Shown: one piece after another, positions 62,276 to 64,000 of the stretch
Layout of the letters: each line of letters begins with the position of its first letter
How positions within the stretch are numbered: position 1 is the stretch's first letter
NCBI GenBank assembly: GCA_964425135.1
Contig: CAYRKW010000002.1
Coordinates: 1 to 64,000 of the forward strand
Length of the DNA stretch: 64,000 nt
Direction: 5' to 3'
Source: CAYLLD01 sp964425135
GTDB taxonomy: Bacteria > Pseudomonadota > Alphaproteobacteria > Rhodobacterales > Rhodobacteraceae
The notes under the pieces: generated by a model
What the model saw: only the letters and a program-made list of their open reading frames with translations
The model's database searches: none
Told to the model about the DNA's origin: nothing
Program-made: the position numbers and the translations under genes

Positions 62276-62608
62276 ATGCAATCGTCCCTTTTTGAATATG
62301 CGCGTGCCTCCCAGAGTAACGATTATCATTTGGTGCCTGCGAGTGAAAAGCAGCTGAGCTACGCGCGCACGATCGCGCAGCGTAGCAATACGGTGCTGCC
62401 TGATGGGGTGCAGGAAGATCGCAGGCGTTTGTCGGAGTGGATTGACGCGCACAAAAAGCGGGCGGTTGCATCGAGGTTGGACCGTTATCCTTCCTCAAAG
62501 CAGGTGGCGTTTGCCGAGAGTATCGCGCGGCGCAAGCGGCGTCAGGTGCCGCGCGAGTGTTTTCGCGACCGTGGGTTGATGTCGCGCTGGATCGACAGCA
62601 ATCGTTAG
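62276..62608 (+). CDS. LexA-controlled tandem-repeat protein of unknown function
   Basis: A 110-residue basic protein made of two roughly 38-residue repeats: PASEKQLSYARTIAQRSNTV...RRRLSEWIDAHK and PSSKQVAFAESIARRKRRQV...RGLMSRWIDSNR. Conserved positions are S-x-KQ, A-x-x-IA, P and the WID end. Similar SxKQ...WID units occur, as far as I recall, in alphaproteobacterial proteins near DNA-handling genes. ATG 62276 is preferred because GAGG lies 6 nt upstream and the promoter leaves a short leader; ATG 62264 adds four residues. The SOS box suggests a DNA-damage role. Confidence 0.75.
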   Translation: MQSSLFEYARASQSNDYHLVPASEKQLSYARTIAQRSNTVLPDGVQEDRRRLSEWIDAHKKRAVASRLDRYPSSKQVAFAESIARRKRRQVPRECFRDRGLMSRWIDSNR

Positions 62609-63579
62609 GTTTTGCGGCGTCCGGCGAGCATGAGGCCCGCAAGACCAAGGGCGAGCGCTGGCAATCCGGCGGGTAGGGGCACGGGCGTTACGCCCGTGTC
62701 GTTCACCACGACATTGCATTCACTACCGGTGCAACTGAGTTGCGCGCGCGCTTCGATATTTTCCTGACACAAGCCATAGACGCGCGGCGATAGGGTTGTG
62801 GCATCTCCAGCTGAAGTGGTTGCGGATTTGAATGTTGCGTTAGAGGCGGGGATGGAGTCGCAACCCTCTGGCATCGGTCCGAAATGCTCGACAAAGCCGC
62901 CTATATTGGCGGAATTTAAACCGCCCCAATCTTCAGGTACGATAATGCCGCCGAAGTCTTGCGATGTGTTTTGGGTTTTGTTGATAAGCGAGGCTGTCCA
63001 CAGATCACCCTGAGGATCAGCGCTTTGCTGGAGGCTGAAGGCGTAGTCATCGCCGGCCACAAGATCCACATCGATGCGCAGGCTGCTGAAGGGGCCTCCC
63101 GCGGTTACGCGGCTGGTGTCCACATCGCTCAAGTCGCGTATGGGCGGGTCAAACGGGTTATCGTCTAGATACCACATCTCGATATCATTGACCGCTGTCA
63201 CGCCCGGGGCGGCACGGGTATCGAGACCCCAAAAAATGCTGAAAATCGCGATATCAGTGCCATCGGGACGTTTTTGCAAACCGATGTAGCCGCCTTGCTG
63301 GCCACCGACATAATTATCGGGAAAGAGCGCGTTGTTCTCGGATTTGGCCATGGCGAAGGTGTTGGCCCAAAAGGTGCCTGCCTGGCTGACATCAAAAGAG
63401 TTGAAGGTGAAGTTATACTCCAGATCGCTCAGCTCAGACGGCGCGCCGGGGTTTATCGTGTGATCGAGCGCAATATAGCCTTGCGGCGGGGTCACTTCCA
63501 TCGCGCTGGCTGTGGAAGGCATTTGGAATAGAGCGGCGGCGGATAGGATGGTGAGGGTTCGGTAAATTGAATTTGGCAC
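62605..63579 (-). CDS. Secreted protein with VPLPA-type C-terminal sorting signal
   Basis: A 324-residue exported protein. The signal peptide (MPNSIYRTLTILSAAALFQM to TASA) is followed by a DUF3472-like carbohydrate-type domain with YIGLQKRPDGTDIAIFSIFWG near residue 98. The C-terminus is VTPVPLPAGLPALALGLAGL then RRKT: a PLPAG motif, membrane helix and basic tail. This is the VPLPA-CTERM pattern recognised by exosortase-type enzymes in roseobacters, implying surface processing. Two Cys pairs near the C-terminus (LSCTGSEC) may form disulfides. Its stop overlaps the end of the convergent SOS-type gene. Confidence 0.83.
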   Translation of the reverse strand: MPNSIYRTLTILSAAALFQMPSTASAMEVTPPQGYIALDHTINPGAPSELSDLEYNFTFNSFDVSQAGTFWANTFAMAKSENNALFPDNYVGGQQGGYIGLQKRPDGTDIAIFSIFWGLDTRAAPGVTAVNDIEMWYLDDNPFDPPIRDLSDVDTSRVTAGGPFSSLRIDVDLVAGDDYAFSLQQSADPQGDLWTASLINKTQNTSQDFGGIIVPEDWGGLNSANIGGFVEHFGPMPEGCDSIPASNATFKSATTSAGDATTLSPRVYGLCQENIEARAQLSCTGSECNVVVNDTGVTPVPLPAGLPALALGLAGLMLAGRRKT

Positions 63580-63712
63580 AATATCACTCCCATGGTTGAC
63601 GTAAGGTAATATGGGTGGGGGTGAAGATTTGAACCAGACATTTCATGAATTCGTCTGTTGATCAGCCAATTTTGGCCTAGCCGCAAAGTTGAGGCTTAGG
63701 CTACGCAAATAA

Positions 63713-63739
63713 AAAAGGGCTGGATTGGCCAGCCCTTTT
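63713..63739 (-). terminator. Terminator of rpsU
   Basis: AAAAGGGCTGG-ATTGG-CCAGCCCTTTT, an 11-bp perfect stem with T runs on both strands, 46 bp beyond the rpsU stop. Confidence 0.85.
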
Positions 63740-63785
63740 CTTATCTCGACTACGGCCAAAGTCAGCCGCAGATTTTTAGGTTGCT

Positions 63786-63992
63786 TTAGAGCATGCCTTC
63801 GCGTTGCAATTTCTTGCGCGCCAGTTTGCGGGCGCGGCGAATTGCCTCGGCTTTTTCACGTGCACGCTTGACCGAAGGTTTCTCGTAATGCTGCCGAAGC
63901 TTCATTTCACGGAAAACACCTTCGCGCTGAAGTTTTTTCTTCAGAGCCCGTAACGCCTGATCGACGTTATTGTCGCGAACCTGTACCTGCAT
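63786..63992 (-). CDS. rpsU: 30S ribosomal protein S21
   Basis: A 68-residue very basic protein with the S21 pattern MQVQVRDNNVDQALRALKKK, EGVFREMKLRQHYEKPSVKR and an Arg/Lys-rich C-terminus. It binds near the 3-prime end of 16S rRNA and is needed for initiation. It is complete in the window; its promoter lies beyond the right edge. Confidence 0.96.
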   Translation of the reverse strand: MQVQVRDNNVDQALRALKKKLQREGVFREMKLRQHYEKPSVKRAREKAEAIRRARKLARKKLQREGML

Positions 63993-64000
63993 GTGGTTGT

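Overview
The window looks like a chromosomal contig from an alphaproteobacterium of the Rhodobacteraceae/Roseobacter group. The evidence is the pairing of cysS with a citramalate synthase, an heterotetrameric sarcosine oxidase operon, the hflK-hflC-DUF2065-degP string, an aa3-type oxidase subunit IV microgene, a GTTC-N7-GTTC LexA box, and proteins typical of that group (DUF1289, DUF2842, IalB, DUF1223, VPLPA-type C-terminal anchors). Coding DNA is GC-rich and dense, with many 1-8 nt gene overlaps. Three runs of exactly 100 N (7527-7626, 21065-21164, 56930-57029) are scaffold gaps of unknown true length; they truncate proC, an L,D-transpeptidase and a Sua5/TsaC gene.

Layout. 0-7 kb: end of cysS, cimA, a small unknown gene coupled to a squalene/phytoene-synthase-like gene, then a leftward cobA-cobB-MFS operon. 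7-14 kb: leftward PhnD-like gene and proC, rightward dusA, a frameshifted TbpB-like lipoprotein gene, a retropepsin-like protease, a 58-residue membrane microprotein, and leftward ccmI-ruvX-DUF1289. 14-20 kb: sarcosine oxidase genes soxB, soxD, soxA, soxG, interrupted between soxB and soxD. 20-26 kb: two envelope peptidoglycan genes (DUF882 and L,D-transpeptidase), lpxD, a stand-alone acyl carrier protein and a ketoacyl synthase, and ialB. 26-34 kb: a HerA-like ATPase, dnaB, purA, DUF2842, a Slam outer-membrane exporter, and two long repeat-rich spacers. 34-46 kb: thiN, a DMT exporter, L-serine dehydratase, rpiA, gor, hflKC, degP, a three-gene nitrile hydratase/thiocyanate hydrolase cluster, and a lipid A acyltransferase-like gene. 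46-64 kb: DUF1223, acnA, ccmABCDG, dodecin, a two-component system divergent from a second degP, sua5, an acyl-CoA dehydrogenase with an MBL hydrolase, oxidase subunit IV, a LexA-controlled small gene, a VPLPA-anchored protein and rpsU.

How the genes work together. Cytochrome c maturation is split between ccmABCDG (50-52.7 kb) and ccmI (12.5-13.7 kb). Envelope quality control is represented by HflKC, two Do-type proteases and a two-component pair next to one of them. The Slam exporter and a TbpB-like lipoprotein are both present but unlinked, and the lipoprotein gene is frameshifted.

The most unusual structure is at 15.0-16.0 kb. The last 142 bp of soxB are duplicated exactly, and the two copies flank one AT-rich gene for an unrecognised membrane protein that starts on the soxB stop codon. 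No integrase is visible. Other signals of note are a promoter with a LexA box in its spacer ahead of a tandem-repeat protein, a five-unit 11-bp-phased ATGCACA array, two related elements ending in TAGAGC/GCTCTA (one supplies the dnaB stop codon), a recurring hairpin module at gene 3-prime ends, and a candidate anti-Shine-Dalgarno sRNA. No tRNA, rRNA, CRISPR array, transposase or integrase gene was seen.
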